DNA of 64,000 nt from Prochlorococcus sp. AG-347-K10 (GCA_003278955.1 QCCB01000003.1:24379-88378), one strand, 5' to 3'; positions 1 through 11,495 are shown, counted from the stretch's first letter. Notes: a model not told the origin generated them from the sequence alone. Program-made: numbers and translations.

Positions 1-1026
1 GCTATTAGATCTATGGGAGATAAATCTACAGCTAAAGAAACTATGGAAGCAGTTGGAGTTCCAACAGTACCTGGTAGTAAAGGCTTGTTATCAAATGTTG
101 ATGAGGCTTATAAATTGGCAGATGATATTGGCTATCCGGTAATTATTAAAGCCACTGCTGGAGGAGGTGGAAGAGGTATGCGGTTGGTTGAAAACTCTGA
201 TAATCTAGAAAAAATGTTTAAAGCAGCTCAAGGCGAAGCAGAAGCAGCTTTTGGTAATGATGGTTTATATATGGAGAAATTTATAAAGAAGCCAAGACAT
301 GTAGAAATTCAAATTTTGGCCGACAGGGCGGGTAATGTTGTTCACTTAGGAGAGCGAGATTGTTCAGTTCAAAGAAGACATCAGAAGCTATTAGAGGAGT
401 CTCCTAGTCCTGCAATTAATACTGAGCTAAGAAAAAAAATGGGGAACGCAGCTATTGCTGCTGCAAAAAGTATCGGCTACGAAGGGGCGGGGACAGTTGA
501 ATTTTTAGTTGATTATGATGATAATTTTTATTTTATGGAGATGAATACTAGGATTCAAGTTGAACATCCTGTTACTGAAATGGTTACAGGAGTTGATTTA
601 ATAGCTGAGCAAATTAAAATCGCAAGCGGAGCAAACTTGGAATTTAATCAGGATGATATCCATTTAAACGGTCATGCCATTGAATGTAGAATCAATGCAG
701 AGGATCCTTCTCACAATTTCCGACCATCACCTGGAAAAATAACTGGGTGGCTTCCTCCAGGTGGCCCTGGTGTAAGGGTGGATAGTCATGTGTATACAGG
801 CTATGAAATACCTCCTTTCTATGACTCATTAATTGGTAAATTAATAGTCTGGGGAAAAGATCGTAATACTGCAATTAAACGTATGAATAGGGCTTTAAAT
901 GAATGTGCGGTCACTGGTATTCCTACAACAATTAACTTTCATCTAACTTTACTGAATAAATCTAAATTTAAGCAGGGTAAGATTCATACTAAATATGTAG
1001 AAGAAGAATTATTGCCAAATTACTGA
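1..1026 (+). CDS. accC: Acetyl-CoA carboxylase biotin carboxylase subunit, 5' truncated by window edge
   Basis: Frame is open to base 1 ([15 protein letters not shown]); [11 protein letters not shown]-grasp loop, [21 protein letters not shown]. Confidence 0.95.
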   Translation, partial: AIRSMGDKSTAKETMEAVGVPTVPGSKGLLSNVDEAYKLADDIGYPVIIKATAGGGGRGMRLVENSDNLEKMFKAAQGEAEAAFGNDGLYMEKFIKKPRHVEIQILADRAGNVVHLGERDCSVQRRHQKLLEESPSPAINTELRKKMGNAAIAAAKSIGYEGAGTVEFLVDYDDNFYFMEMNTRIQVEHPVTEMVTGVDLIAEQIKIASGANLEFNQDDIHLNGHAIECRINAEDPSHNFRPSPGKITGWLPPGGPGVRVDSHVYTGYEIPPFYDSLIGKLIVWGKDRNTAIKRMNRALNECAVTGIPTTINFHLTLLNKSKFKQGKIHTKYVEEELLPNY

Positions 1027-1043
1027 GAAATAATTACTTATTT

Positions 1044-1349
1044 CTATGAAATATGTGTATGTAATGCAAGTTTTATAAGTCCTTGCTGACCGACTAAAAT
1101 TTCTCTTAAAAAGCTTATAACTCCGATCCAAATTACGGGTCCAACATCAACACCTCCAATAGGAGGAATTAGTTTTCTTGTTAAATTAAGAATAGAGCTT
1201 GATGGTATTGAAATTAATAACCATAAACCTTTACTTAAATCAATTTTTGGGTACCAAGTAAGTATTAATCTTATTAGAAAAACTATAGTTAGATATGAAA
1301 GAGAAATTCCTAAACAAATATCTAAAATTTGAAGAGAGTTTACAAGCAA
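1044..1349 (-). CDS. YggT family membrane protein
   Basis: 101 aa, hydrophobic, YggT-like pattern (RLILTWYPKIDLSKG...LIPPIGGVDVGPVI). Confidence 0.75.
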   Translation of the reverse strand: MLVNSLQILDICLGISLSYLTIVFLIRLILTWYPKIDLSKGLWLLISIPSSSILNLTRKLIPPIGGVDVGPVIWIGVISFLREILVGQQGLIKLALHTHIS

Positions 1350-1438
1350 GAAATCACAATTATTTAACTCATCTTAATAAATAACCCATTGAAACGTATT
1401 TAATTCGTATTATAAATTGAGAATTTAATATTTAAAAA

Positions 1439-1624
1439 GTGTTTCAAATTTCAAATTTATTACTAGCCGCAGATTTTTCTGCTGAAGTTGCAAATAATTC
1501 AGCAGTTGGAATGATAGGTAGTTTTATTGCGGCTGCCTTACTTATCGTTATTCCAGCCACTGCATTTTTGATTTTTGTTAGCCAGAAAGATTCCCTCGAT
1601 CGTACTTCTACCGGAAGACGCTAG
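1439..1624 (+). CDS. psbX: Photosystem II protein PsbX
   Basis: 61 aa, GTG start; single [30 protein letters not shown] is PsbX-like. Confidence 0.85.
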   Translation: MFQISNLLLAADFSAEVANNSAVGMIGSFIAAALLIVIPATAFLIFVSQKDSLDRTSTGRR

Positions 1625-1702
1625 TTTTTGTAGAAGTTTTAAGTACACTATATATAGGGGATATAAGTAACCCTTTAAAAAATAAATTTTTGGAGAAAGA
1701 AT

Positions 1703-2632
1703 GTGGTCAATGCTAGTCTCAATTGGGCCAGTATTGTTGGTATAGTTCTCGCGGTATGTGGAGGAGGCCTTTATTTCTTAAGGTCCTTTAAGCCTGCCTT
1801 GGCGAGGGATTATGATGTTTTCTTCGCAGCAATTGGACTTTTGTGTGGAGGAATATTATTTTTTCAAGGCTGGAGGTTAGATCCTATCCTTCAGTTTGGT
1901 CAGTTTTTACTTGCAGGAACTACAGTTTTTTTCGCATATGAAAGTGTGCGATTGAGGGGAGTTGCTACTGATCAAGCTAGAAGATCATCTTATTTTGATG
2001 ATGATCCTATTTCTGATGGTCCCAGAAATTCTAGAGGCCGATTTAATGACGATTATGATAGGTTTGAAGAATCTGAAAGACCATCCAGAAGATTTAAACC
2101 TCAAGAAGATGAATTTGAAGAAGATTATATGGAAGGGAGATCTCGTAGGAGGAATGTTTCAAGAGCGATACCCTCTGCTGCAGCAAGTAGAAGTAGGCCA
2201 TCTACAAGAGAAATAAGTCAGTTTGAAAATGACGAACCCATAAGAGAGAGAAGAAAGACTTCTGAAGATAGAAATATTAAACAACCAGAAATAAATAACT
2301 TTGGTGAAAGAAGAAATTTATCTCGTGATGAAGTTAAAACAGGGTCTAGACCCAGAATGAATCGTACAGTTTCTAAACAAGATAATATCTCTGCTCCTAG
2401 TGATTCTTCTCCATTAAGAAAGAAACCTACTAGATCCTCTATTAGGCAGCAAACTTCAACAACTCAAGTAGAAGATGCTTCATTTAAAGATGCTAATCAA
2501 GCCAAAAAACCACGTGAGACTCGTAGAGTGAGCTCTTCAGTTAGATCAAGTTCAAAAAATCAAAATAGTAGATATAACGTTGGAACAAACAAGAAGAAAC
2601 CAAGAGATAACAGTTCTAGATTTGATGATTAA
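1703..2632 (+). CDS. Ycf66 family protein with long charged disordered C-terminus
   Basis: N-terminal Ycf66-like membrane segments (NWASIVGIVLAVCGGGLYFLRSFKPALARDYDVFFAAIGLLCGGILFFQGWRLDPILQFGQ), then Arg/Ser-rich tail. Confidence 0.8.
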   Translation: MVNASLNWASIVGIVLAVCGGGLYFLRSFKPALARDYDVFFAAIGLLCGGILFFQGWRLDPILQFGQFLLAGTTVFFAYESVRLRGVATDQARRSSYFDDDPISDGPRNSRGRFNDDYDRFEESERPSRRFKPQEDEFEEDYMEGRSRRRNVSRAIPSAAASRSRPSTREISQFENDEPIRERRKTSEDRNIKQPEINNFGERRNLSRDEVKTGSRPRMNRTVSKQDNISAPSDSSPLRKKPTRSSIRQQTSTTQVEDASFKDANQAKKPRETRRVSSSVRSSSKNQNSRYNVGTNKKKPRDNSSRFDD

Positions 2633-2908
2633 TTATAAGATTCCTGCCCATTTTAAAAACGATTGTTTACTAAATAATTCAATCAATACTATTGCAAGGA
2701 AGCCAATCATTGCAAATCTTCCATTAGTTATTTCAGAATAACTACTCCATCCAAATTTATATTCATCTTTAATTTCTATAGTTATTTCATCTAATTTATT
2801 GTCTTCAATTTGTTCATTGATCTGATTCGGATCTTTTTGCTCTTCTATAAAACTCTCATTCTCAAAATTAGTGACTTCTGAGTTAGTTTGTTCTTCTTTT
2901 GAATTCAT
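2633..2908 (-). CDS. hli: High-light-inducible / chlorophyll a-b binding-like protein (Hli) with acidic N-terminal extension
   Basis: C-terminal EITNGRFAMIGFLAIVLIELFSKQSFLKWAGIL matches the Hli motif. Confidence 0.8.
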   Translation of the reverse strand: MNSKEEQTNSEVTNFENESFIEEQKDPNQINEQIEDNKLDEITIEIKDEYKFGWSSYSEITNGRFAMIGFLAIVLIELFSKQSFLKWAGIL

Positions 2909-2916
2909 TTTTTTTG

Positions 2917-4899
2917 TTAATCCTTAAAATTATACTTATCCGAAGTCAATAATTTCCAGTCTCCTTGTCCATTTAATTCTAAAATATTTTCGTGAAAATC
3001 TTTTAAGCTAGGTCTATGTCCAACACTTATTAAAGAAAGTTCTCGTTCCTTTAGTAGACTATATAGTTTTTTTTCAGTGTTAATATCTAAAGCACTTGTT
3101 GCTTCATCAAGTACTGCAAATCTTGGAGAATTTAGTAACAGTCTTGCAAAAGCTAATCTTTGTTGCTCGCCTAGGGAAAGAATTCGTGGCCAATCTTGTT
3201 TGATATCAAGATTAGGATACCGATCCACTAAGGTTTTTAAATTTACTTCATGTAGTACAGAAGTAAGATGTTCATCACTAAATTTCTTAACTTCTGTGGG
3301 ATAACATAATTGTTCTCTTAAAGAACCCAGTAACATATATGGTTTTTGAGGTATGAATAATAATTCCCCAATTTTTGGTTTTTTAATTACTCCTTGATCG
3401 GGTTCCCATAAACCACTAATCATTCTTAGTAAAGATGTTTTTCCGCACCCAGATGGTCCTACAACCAAAAGTGATTGATTAGTGTCGATGCTTAAATTTA
3501 AATTTTTAATGATTGTTTTATTTGATCCTGGTGGGCAAAGGTCAGCATTATTAATAAGAATTGAGGGGTAATCTGAAATAACATTTTGATTGTTTGTTGG
3601 GTTGGTTTGACTAATGGATTCAACTTTTGATTGGAATCCTTCTAATCTGCCAATGCCAGCAGTAAATTTTGCAAGTTCTTCGATTTGATTAACAATAAAA
3701 AATAACGAACCTTCAACCATTCCAAATGCAAAGCTTGCCTGAATAAAGCGTCCATAATCAATATCACCTCTAAAGTAAGGGATTGCCATTATTAGATATG
3801 GAAAGAAATTTCCAGCATAATTAATGGATCTTCTCATGACGTCTATTATTACTCTCCAAATAATCAGTAAATTAAAGTTTCTCACCACTTCTCCTAATCG
3901 CCTTTCAGTTTCACTTCGCTCAGGATTCTCCCCAGAGTAAAAGGCTATTGATTCAGCATTATCTCTAATATGAACTAAGCCATATCGAAAATCTGCTTCA
4001 TATCTGAGTTGGTCAAAGTCAATCTTTACAAGATTTTTTCCAGCAATTAAAAGGATAGAAGTTGCAAATGCAGCGTAACCGAATAAAGAAAAAGTAAGTG
4101 TTGTACTAATACTCCATAAAATAAGAATATTAAGTGAAAATGTTAGTAGGGCATCAAAAATACCTAATGTGAAAGAAAGACTTTGACCGGTAAAAGCTCG
4201 AGTATCATCTGTTATTCTTTGATCAGGATTATCTACATCGGTTTGTTCTTCATCATTGGGATTTAATTGGTAATAGGCTTTATTAGTCATATAATCTTTG
4301 ACTAAACTTTTTGAAAGCCATTCTCTCCAAATTATTCCTAATTTATATGTAAAAAATATTTGGGAAACACGTATAGGTAGAGCCACAGCGAAACAACAAG
4401 CGTAAATCCCTAATATCCGATAAAACCCATCTTCTTGTTTTTCTACTAAAGCATTTGTTAAATCTCTTGCTATGAAACCAATACCTGCGTTTATTCCGTT
4501 TACAGCTAAAAGCATTAATACAATTATCGCAAGGAATAACCAATGTAACCATCTTCGGTTTTTTAATTGACGTCTCAAGCTAAAAAAGCTGCCTGATCCA
4601 ATTAGAAATAAGGCAGAGAAAAGCAATCCCCAGCTACCAGCCCAAATCGAATTGACAGTACTTACCACACCTCCAAAATACTTTTCAAGAAATATTGGTT
4701 GAAGGTTTTCAAAAAAACTTATTATGCCTGTAAGACCAACAAGTACTACTCCACCAACACAAAATAAAAGAGAAATCAAAAGCCATATGAATTGAAGTCC
4801 ATTGCATTGATCTATTGGAAGAAAAAATGGCTGAGATAGCTTCCTTAATTTTTGTAGTTGGTATAATATTTTGGATTTATTATTAACTACTTTATTCAT
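2917..4899 (-). CDS. ABC transporter, fused permease and ATPase (SbmA/BacA-like, ABCD-type)
   Basis: 660 aa; TM region then Walker A GPSGCGKTS, signature LSLGEQQRLAFAR, Walker B FAVLDEATSALD. Confidence 0.85.
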   Translation of the reverse strand: MNKVVNNKSKILYQLQKLRKLSQPFFLPIDQCNGLQFIWLLISLLFCVGGVVLVGLTGIISFFENLQPIFLEKYFGGVVSTVNSIWAGSWGLLFSALFLIGSGSFFSLRRQLKNRRWLHWLFLAIIVLMLLAVNGINAGIGFIARDLTNALVEKQEDGFYRILGIYACCFAVALPIRVSQIFFTYKLGIIWREWLSKSLVKDYMTNKAYYQLNPNDEEQTDVDNPDQRITDDTRAFTGQSLSFTLGIFDALLTFSLNILILWSISTTLTFSLFGYAAFATSILLIAGKNLVKIDFDQLRYEADFRYGLVHIRDNAESIAFYSGENPERSETERRLGEVVRNFNLLIIWRVIIDVMRRSINYAGNFFPYLIMAIPYFRGDIDYGRFIQASFAFGMVEGSLFFIVNQIEELAKFTAGIGRLEGFQSKVESISQTNPTNNQNVISDYPSILINNADLCPPGSNKTIIKNLNLSIDTNQSLLVVGPSGCGKTSLLRMISGLWEPDQGVIKKPKIGELLFIPQKPYMLLGSLREQLCYPTEVKKFSDEHLTSVLHEVNLKTLVDRYPNLDIKQDWPRILSLGEQQRLAFARLLLNSPRFAVLDEATSALDINTEKKLYSLLKERELSLISVGHRPSLKDFHENILELNGQGDWKLLTSDKYNFKD

Positions 4900-4941
4900 T
4901 ACTCGACTAGTTTTATAGAATAAATTATAACTTTTAGCAGT

Positions 4942-5220
4942 CTATTGACCAAAGCCAATAAATGAAAGTGCCCAGTCAGGTAAATTTAAATAATTTAGGA
5001 TTGTTGTATCAAATTCATGAACTTTTGGAAAACATTTATCTAACACCCACCATAAGAGAAAAGGTAGATTAAATAAAATTTGTAATTGCCATTTATAAGT
5101 TAAAACGTTCCATATTTTTATTAATTTAGTTTTGAGAGAATCGTCTAGATCTTCCCAATTTTTTGAGACTAAATTGAATAAATTTTTGGATTTTGTATTT
5201 AAGGAATCTGGTGTATTCAT
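4942..5220 (-). CDS. Conserved hypothetical protein
   Basis: 92-aa ORF in a non-overlapping slot in line with neighbours. Confidence 0.5.
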   Translation of the reverse strand: MNTPDSLNTKSKNLFNLVSKNWEDLDDSLKTKLIKIWNVLTYKWQLQILFNLPFLLWWVLDKCFPKVHEFDTTILNYLNLPDWALSFIGFGQ

Positions 5221-5266
5221 TATGTTTTTATTTATTTATAACCCATAAACTTTTCTTTCGAGAGTT

Positions 5267-5608
5267 TTAACCTGGGGGCCAATTCATTTTTCTTCCAGAT
5301 AAAAAATGAATATGTAAATGAAAAACTGTTTGTCCCGATTCTGCTCCAGTATTAATTACTGTTCTCCAATTAGTTAAATTTTTTGATTTAGCTATTTTGC
5401 TACCAACAAAAAGTAAATGCCCTAACAAATTTGCATCCTCTTCAATACAATATAGTAGGCTGATAATTGGCTTTTTTGGAATCACTAAAAAATGAACTGG
5501 TGCTTGCGCTTGGATATCGTTAAAAGCAATACATAACTCATCTTCATAAAGCTTATCGCAGGGTATTTCTTCATTAATTATTTTTTGAAATATTGTAGTT
5601 TCAGTCAT
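5267..5608 (-). CDS. HIT family (HINT-like) hydrolase
   Basis: FQKIINEEIPCDKLYEDE ... GQTVFHLHIHFLSGR HIT motif. Confidence 0.9.
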   Translation of the reverse strand: MTETTIFQKIINEEIPCDKLYEDELCIAFNDIQAQAPVHFLVIPKKPIISLLYCIEEDANLLGHLLFVGSKIAKSKNLTNWRTVINTGAESGQTVFHLHIHFLSGRKMNWPPG

Positions 5609-5612
5609 TAGA

Positions 5613-6218
5613 TTAATTAATAGAAATTACATCTTCTTCGTTAAACCCTTCCTTTATAAGTTCTTTGTTTAAATCATCTTTTGATGTAACTCTATCAACA
5701 AATAGTATTCCGTTTAAATGATCCATTTCATGTTGAATACACCTCGCTAGAAGTCCATCGGCTTTCATTTTACGTGGTCTACCCATTTCATCCCTAAATT
5801 TTAATTTAATAGTTGATGGTCTTACTACATTCAAATAGACGCCAGGTATACTCAAACAGCCTTCTTCGTATGAATTAAGAGTTGTTCCAAAGTCTGTAAT
5901 TTCTGGATTGATTAATATTAAAGGTTCTGCTGCTGAATCTTCAAAATTTACATCTATCACAAGAAGCTCCTTGTTGATACCAATTTGAGGTGCGGCAAGT
6001 CCAATTCCTTTAGCTGCATACATGCTTTGAAGCATTTCTCTAGCAAGTTTTCTAATCGATTCGTCAACTTTAGTGATTCTTATGGAATTTTTTCTCAATA
6101 CATCATCACCAAGTTTATAAATGTCTAGAGATGGCTTACCTGTTTGTTCTTTTGCAATTTTTTCTGAGCTTCCACTTGTTCTTGACTTTTTTGCAAGTTG
6201 TGAAAAATGGTTTGCCAC
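5613..6218 (-). CDS. def: Peptide deformylase
   Basis: GIGLAAPQIG, EGCLSIPG, CIQHEMDHLNGILFVDR motifs. Confidence 0.95.
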   Translation of the reverse strand: MANHFSQLAKKSRTSGSSEKIAKEQTGKPSLDIYKLGDDVLRKNSIRITKVDESIRKLAREMLQSMYAAKGIGLAAPQIGINKELLVIDVNFEDSAAEPLILINPEITDFGTTLNSYEEGCLSIPGVYLNVVRPSTIKLKFRDEMGRPRKMKADGLLARCIQHEMDHLNGILFVDRVTSKDDLNKELIKEGFNEEDVISIN

Positions 6219-6291
6219 GTTAAAAAGTTTTTAATTAAGAGTTTAGCTATAAAAATACTAGCACTTTAATTTACTTTCTTTATATTTTTAA

Positions 6292-8217
6292 ATGAGTAAT
6301 GATGATAAGTTAAAAGTTAGGCAAACTGAATTTAAAAAAAATGCTTACAAAGAATTAACTATTATTAGGGATACCATTTTTTGGATTGATGTTGATGGTG
6401 AAGGTCAAAATGAGAATGCTATTTTTGCAAGACCATTTAATGATAAAGGGGCGTTTCCTCAGAAATTAACAAGTAATAAGCATAACATTAAAAATAATTT
6501 TCATGGATATGGTGGTAAATCATATAAATGTATAAACTTTAAAAATAATTTTTATTTAATATGGATAGATCAGATTACTAAGGCATTATGGTTTCAAATT
6601 TTTAAAGAGGCAGCGTCAAATTATAGAAGTCAAAATATGTATCTCGATTCAGTTCAAGAACCTAGACAACTATCTAAATCAATTGATGGAAATTTCGATT
6701 CTTCATTTGTCATTTCTGAAAAAAATTTTTTGTATGGAATTTGCGAGATAAATAATAGAGATTATTTATTTTCTTTAAATTTAAAAAAAACTAAACAAGA
6801 TATTCATCGAATTAAAAAATTTAAAAATTTTGCTGGAGAATTATCTTCTAATACTTCTGCTAGATTACTTTCTTGGATAGAGTGGGATTCTCCATATATG
6901 CCCTGGGACAAAAATGATCTGTTTTTTGCTCAAATAGATCTAGATGGAGAGTTACAAAAAATAAAAAAATTCTCAAATAAGCTTATAAATGCGGAAAAAA
7001 ACGTTTCTTTTTTTCAACCCTATTGGATAAGTGAAACACTTTTAGTATGTTCTGAAGATAGTTCTGGATGGTGGAATTTGTTATTTTTAGATATTAATGA
7101 AATTGAGAATATTTTTATTAAGAAAAGAGTAGAGAGAAATTTGCTTGAATATGGAGCACCACAATGGGTCTCCGGAATAACATTTTTTTCAGGGACTATA
7201 AAAAATTTATTTTGCCTAGCAAAAAAAGAAAATAATTTAATAGTGGAACAATATAAAGATCTTAAATTTGTTAAGGAATTTTCTACTCCTTTTACTTCAA
7301 TAAGTGATTTCAGTGTTTTTCGAAAAAAAGTTCTTTTAAAAGGTTATGGATCCGATTTTTTGGGAATTGTATTTGAAATTGATTTTGAAAAAAAATTTTT
7401 ATCAAATTTTTCTGAGCAGATATTTGTTGATCAGATAAAAGACTGTTCAAAACCTGAAACATTTTGGTTTAAAGGTTTTGATGATCAATCTACTCATTCT
7501 TTTCTTTATAAGCCGCTTGTTGAAAATTTCAGAAAGCCACCGCTCCTTGTTAGAGCTCATAGCGGACCAACTTCATTTTTTGATGGATCATATAATTCCG
7601 AAGTTCAATATTGGACGACGAAGGGATTTTTTGTTGCTGAAGTTAATTATGGAGGATCATCAGGATTTGGCAAAGCATATAGAGAGAGGTTGAATTATAA
7701 ATGGGGCATTGTTGATTCTTATGATTGCAAAGCACTAGCTCTTGAATTGATTAAATCAAATCAAGTTGACAGTGAAAAAGTAGTAATTTTTGGGAATAGT
7801 GCTGGTGGGTTAACTGCCTTGAATTGTTTATTATATGGGTCTATTTTTACAGCAGCAATTTGTAAATATCCTGTTATTGATTTGAATGATATGCATTACA
7901 ACACTCATAGGTTTGAAAAAGATTATTTAAATTCTTTGGTAGGAAATTATGAAAAAAACTATGATGACTATATAAATAGATCACCGATAAACCATATAAA
8001 CAAAATAAAAAAACCTATCTTATTGTTTCATGGAAAAAAAGATACAGTTATTTCTTATAAACAAACTTTAAAAATTAAAGAAATTTTGATTCAGAAAAAT
8101 AAATATTCAGAAGTTATTCTTTTTGATAATGAAGGGCATGGTTTTAGAAATATTGAAAATAAAGAAGTGGTAATGCAAAAATCTCAGGAATTTTTAAAAA
8201 ATGCTTTGAAAATTTAA
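6292..8217 (+). CDS. S9 family peptidase (prolyl oligopeptidase-like)
   Basis: C-terminal alpha/beta hydrolase with GNSAGG nucleophile elbow, HGKKDTVI and EGHGF. Confidence 0.88.
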   Translation: MSNDDKLKVRQTEFKKNAYKELTIIRDTIFWIDVDGEGQNENAIFARPFNDKGAFPQKLTSNKHNIKNNFHGYGGKSYKCINFKNNFYLIWIDQITKALWFQIFKEAASNYRSQNMYLDSVQEPRQLSKSIDGNFDSSFVISEKNFLYGICEINNRDYLFSLNLKKTKQDIHRIKKFKNFAGELSSNTSARLLSWIEWDSPYMPWDKNDLFFAQIDLDGELQKIKKFSNKLINAEKNVSFFQPYWISETLLVCSEDSSGWWNLLFLDINEIENIFIKKRVERNLLEYGAPQWVSGITFFSGTIKNLFCLAKKENNLIVEQYKDLKFVKEFSTPFTSISDFSVFRKKVLLKGYGSDFLGIVFEIDFEKKFLSNFSEQIFVDQIKDCSKPETFWFKGFDDQSTHSFLYKPLVENFRKPPLLVRAHSGPTSFFDGSYNSEVQYWTTKGFFVAEVNYGGSSGFGKAYRERLNYKWGIVDSYDCKALALELIKSNQVDSEKVVIFGNSAGGLTALNCLLYGSIFTAAICKYPVIDLNDMHYNTHRFEKDYLNSLVGNYEKNYDDYINRSPINHINKIKKPILLFHGKKDTVISYKQTLKIKEILIQKNKYSEVILFDNEGHGFRNIENKEVVMQKSQEFLKNALKI

Positions 8218-9467
8218 GAATTGATTTTTAGAAAATCAATAGTATCTTTTAATTTTTCTATAAACATATCAATTTCCTCCTTATTGGTTGTGAAATTCAT
8301 GCTGATTCTAGCTGTTGATTTAATTCCAATGTATCTGTGAAGAGGTTGACAGCAATGGTGACCACTTCTGATGCAAATTCCTTTTGAATCAAGAATTTCA
8401 GCAATATCATTTGAATGTATATTTTGTATATAAAAGGTGGCAAGAGAGGCTCTGTGTGGATCTATCTCCGGCGATGGACCTATGATTTCAATATTTTCTA
8501 TTTGGTTTAATTTGTCAAATAAATATTTAGTAATATTCTTTTCGTATTCATGAATTTCATTCAATCCAATATTACTAATATAATTAATTGCTTCTGCAAG
8601 ACCTATTGCTTCTGCAATGGCTGGAGTTCCAGCTTCAAATTTATGTGGTAGCTCTGCCCAAGTACTTGTCTCTTCAAAAACATCTTGAATCATTTCGCCA
8701 CCTCCAAAGAGAGGAGGAATTTTTTCTAGGATTTCCTTTCTTGACCAGAGGAAACCAATACCTGTAGGACCGCATAGTTTATGTCCTGATCCAGCTAAAA
8801 AATCTATATTAAGATCTATCACATCCAGTTTTTGATGAGCCAAACTTTGGCATGCATCTATTAATACTAAAGAACCTTTTTGTTTAGCTAATTTAGTGAT
8901 TTCTTTGATTGGATTACAGCAACCTAGAGTATTACTAACATGTACCAGGCTAACAAGTTTAGTTCTAGATGTTAGTTTTGATTTAAAGTCGTCTATATCT
9001 AATTTCCCATCTTTATCTATACCTATAAATTTTAATTTGCATTTATTTTTTGCTGCAACCATTTGCCATGGAACTATATTGCTATGATGCTCCATTATTG
9101 ATAAGAGAATTTCATCGTTTTCTTTTAATGAATATTCGCCCCATGATCTAGCTACTAGATTGATTGCCTCAGTAGCATTTCTTGTGAAAATAATTTCTTT
9201 TGCCGAATTCGCTTCTATGTATTTGCTAATTAAATATCTCGCATTTTCAAATTCTTCTGTTGCTTTAGCACTTAATTGATGTGCCCCTCTATGTACATTG
9301 GCATTAAAGTTTTTGTAATATTCATCAATTTTTTTTAAGACTTGTATAGGTTTTTGTGTGGTCGCAGCATGGTCTAAATAAATAATTTGATCATTACCTT
9401 TTAAGTTCTTATTTAAAAGAGGAAAGTCTTTCTTCGTGATTTCAGGGAAATTTTGAATCGTTTCCAT
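8214..9467 (-). CDS. sufS: Cysteine desulfurase SufS
   Basis: AGSGHKLCGPTGIGFLW (PLP lysine), RSGHHCCQPLH catalytic Cys; next to sufD. Confidence 0.95.
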   Translation of the reverse strand: METIQNFPEITKKDFPLLNKNLKGNDQIIYLDHAATTQKPIQVLKKIDEYYKNFNANVHRGAHQLSAKATEEFENARYLISKYIEANSAKEIIFTRNATEAINLVARSWGEYSLKENDEILLSIMEHHSNIVPWQMVAAKNKCKLKFIGIDKDGKLDIDDFKSKLTSRTKLVSLVHVSNTLGCCNPIKEITKLAKQKGSLVLIDACQSLAHQKLDVIDLNIDFLAGSGHKLCGPTGIGFLWSRKEILEKIPPLFGGGEMIQDVFEETSTWAELPHKFEAGTPAIAEAIGLAEAINYISNIGLNEIHEYEKNITKYLFDKLNQIENIEIIGPSPEIDPHRASLATFYIQNIHSNDIAEILDSKGICIRSGHHCCQPLHRYIGIKSTARISMNFTTNKEEIDMFIEKLKDTIDFLKINS

Positions 9468-10684
9468 TAATTCTCATTTAAAAGTTTATCAAGCAAATCC
9501 CATCTATCTTTTGAAATGGGAATAAATGAAATTATTTCTTGAAAGTAAGAACTTAATTGTAGTTTACTTGCTTCTGCTAATGTGACCCCTCTTGTTCGCA
9601 TATAAAAAAGTTCTTCTTCATTGAGTTGCGAAATTGTAGCTCCATGTTTGCATTTGACATCATCAGCAATTATTTCTAATTGAGGTTTGGTATCTATTTG
9701 TGCGAGATTTGACAAAAGTAAATTTCTGCTTAATTGGGAAGCATCAGTTCTCTGGGCAATTTTTGGAACTATTATCGAACCTTCAAATATTGCATGTGAT
9801 CTATCATCAGCAAGTGATTTATTAATTTGATCTAGAAATCCATCTGGGCCATTAAATTCTATTTTTGTATAGGTTGAAATTTGCTCATCTTTTTTTGTTA
9901 TTTGCATTCCTTTGATATTTGTCTTAGCGTTTCCCGCAGATTGTTTAATATTGATTTCAAATCTCGCATAATTGAATTTGAAATGTAAAGATCCTAAATT
10001 GTATGTACTATTTTTTTGTTGAATTACATTGAGAGAATTTAATAGATTGGATCTGTTTTCACCATAAGAAACAACACCATGATTTACATAACTATTTTCT
10101 TTCAAGCAAAAGAAAGTTGTTTGAGATAATGAAGAGTTTTCTTTGCCAAGATTAACTTGTAATAATTCAACATCACAATTCTTTTCTAAAAATATTACGA
10201 GGGTTTTTGCGCTTAGAGAATTACTTGATGCATGACTAAAAATTTCAATAGGAGGAATTTTTGATCCATTTATTTTTAATCCCAAAATATTATTTTTACA
10301 ACTTAAAGACAGATTTAGTAGTTCACTCCAATTTTCGTTTTGCTTAAAAAAAGATATTTGTTCCTTGATATAATTTTGTAATTCATCTTCACTTAATTGC
10401 TGTATTGAATAATTTTTCTCTATTAATTTAATTTGGCAATTCTCACCAATTATTAATCTAATAGTACTTTGAGAATTTTTCGGATATGGAATATCAAATT
10501 TTGAATCTTTTTCATTAATTGAGTAATCTAAAAAGTTTGACAATTTTGATTTATTTGAAAGTCTCCATAGTTCACTTTTAGGATTAGGGAGAGGGCTTGA
10601 TTGTAATTTATGAAGACAGATTTTTTGTATTTCTGTTTGGTTGTCATTCGATTTATTAGTTTTTATTTTTTCAATAATTTCCAT
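9467..10684 (-). CDS. sufD: Fe-S cluster assembly protein SufD
   Basis: DVKCKHGATISQLNEEELFYMRTRGV SufD/SufB C-terminal motif; operon position. Confidence 0.93.
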   Translation of the reverse strand: MEIIEKIKTNKSNDNQTEIQKICLHKLQSSPLPNPKSELWRLSNKSKLSNFLDYSINEKDSKFDIPYPKNSQSTIRLIIGENCQIKLIEKNYSIQQLSEDELQNYIKEQISFFKQNENWSELLNLSLSCKNNILGLKINGSKIPPIEIFSHASSNSLSAKTLVIFLEKNCDVELLQVNLGKENSSLSQTTFFCLKENSYVNHGVVSYGENRSNLLNSLNVIQQKNSTYNLGSLHFKFNYARFEINIKQSAGNAKTNIKGMQITKKDEQISTYTKIEFNGPDGFLDQINKSLADDRSHAIFEGSIIVPKIAQRTDASQLSRNLLLSNLAQIDTKPQLEIIADDVKCKHGATISQLNEEELFYMRTRGVTLAEASKLQLSSYFQEIISFIPISKDRWDLLDKLLNEN

Positions 10685-10688
10685 TTTT

Positions 10689-11474
10689 TTAGGTCTTTTT
10701 TATAAAGTTATCAGTCCATTCATAACCTTTTTCCTCAAGCTCTAGAGCAAGATCACTCTCACCAGTTTTTATTATTTGTCCGTCTGACATAACATGGACA
10801 TAATTTGGTTTAATTTCATCTAATAATCTTTGATAGTGGGTAATAAGTATAATTCCAGTCTGTGCATTAGATATTTTTTTAATTCCTGATGCCACTATTC
10901 TTAGAGCATCGATATCTAGACCAGAATCGGTCTCATCTAATATCGCTATCTTGGGCTCAAGTAAAGCCATTTGCAAAATCTCATTTCTTTTTTTTTCACC
11001 TCCGGAAAAGCCTTGATTAACACTCCTTGATAGGAATGCGTGATCCATTTTCACAATTTCTAATTTTTCTTTAACTAATTCTTCAAAATCAAAAGTATCC
11101 AATTCTTCTTTGTTGAGGAATTTCCTTCTAGCATTAGTTGAAACTCTCAGAAACTCAAGATTACTTACACCTGGAATCTCAATTGGATATTGAAAACCAA
11201 GAAAAATTCCTGATTGAGATCTTTCTTCAGGTTCTAGAGAGTTGATGTTTTCACCTAAAAATTTAATGTCGCCATTTGTAATATTATACGACGGGTGTCC
11301 TGCAATGATTTTCGAAAGAGTACTTTTGCCACATCCATTTCTTCCCATAATGGCATGGATTTCTCCGGGATAAACAGACAGTGAAACCCCTTTTAAAATT
11401 GGAAGATTATCAGTAGATGCAGAGAGATTTTCAACTTCTAAAATTGGATCTGATTCTTTCATTTTATTTTGCAT
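10689..11474 (-). CDS. sufC: Fe-S cluster assembly ATPase SufC
   Basis: [56 protein letters not shown]. Confidence 0.96.
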   Translation of the reverse strand: MQNKMKESDPILEVENLSASTDNLPILKGVSLSVYPGEIHAIMGRNGCGKSTLSKIIAGHPSYNITNGDIKFLGENINSLEPEERSQSGIFLGFQYPIEIPGVSNLEFLRVSTNARRKFLNKEELDTFDFEELVKEKLEIVKMDHAFLSRSVNQGFSGGEKKRNEILQMALLEPKIAILDETDSGLDIDALRIVASGIKKISNAQTGIILITHYQRLLDEIKPNYVHVMSDGQIIKTGESDLALELEEKGYEWTDNFIKKT

Positions 11475-11495
11475 TTCAGTTTAGAAATTGATTAA

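Noticed and set aside
692-874. Minus-strand 60-aa ORF inside accC
   Set aside because: Fully antisense to a strongly supported gene, no recognisable protein features
1962-2216. 84-aa plus-strand ORF inside the Ycf66-like gene
   Set aside because: Shadow frame of the Arg/Ser-rich low-complexity tail
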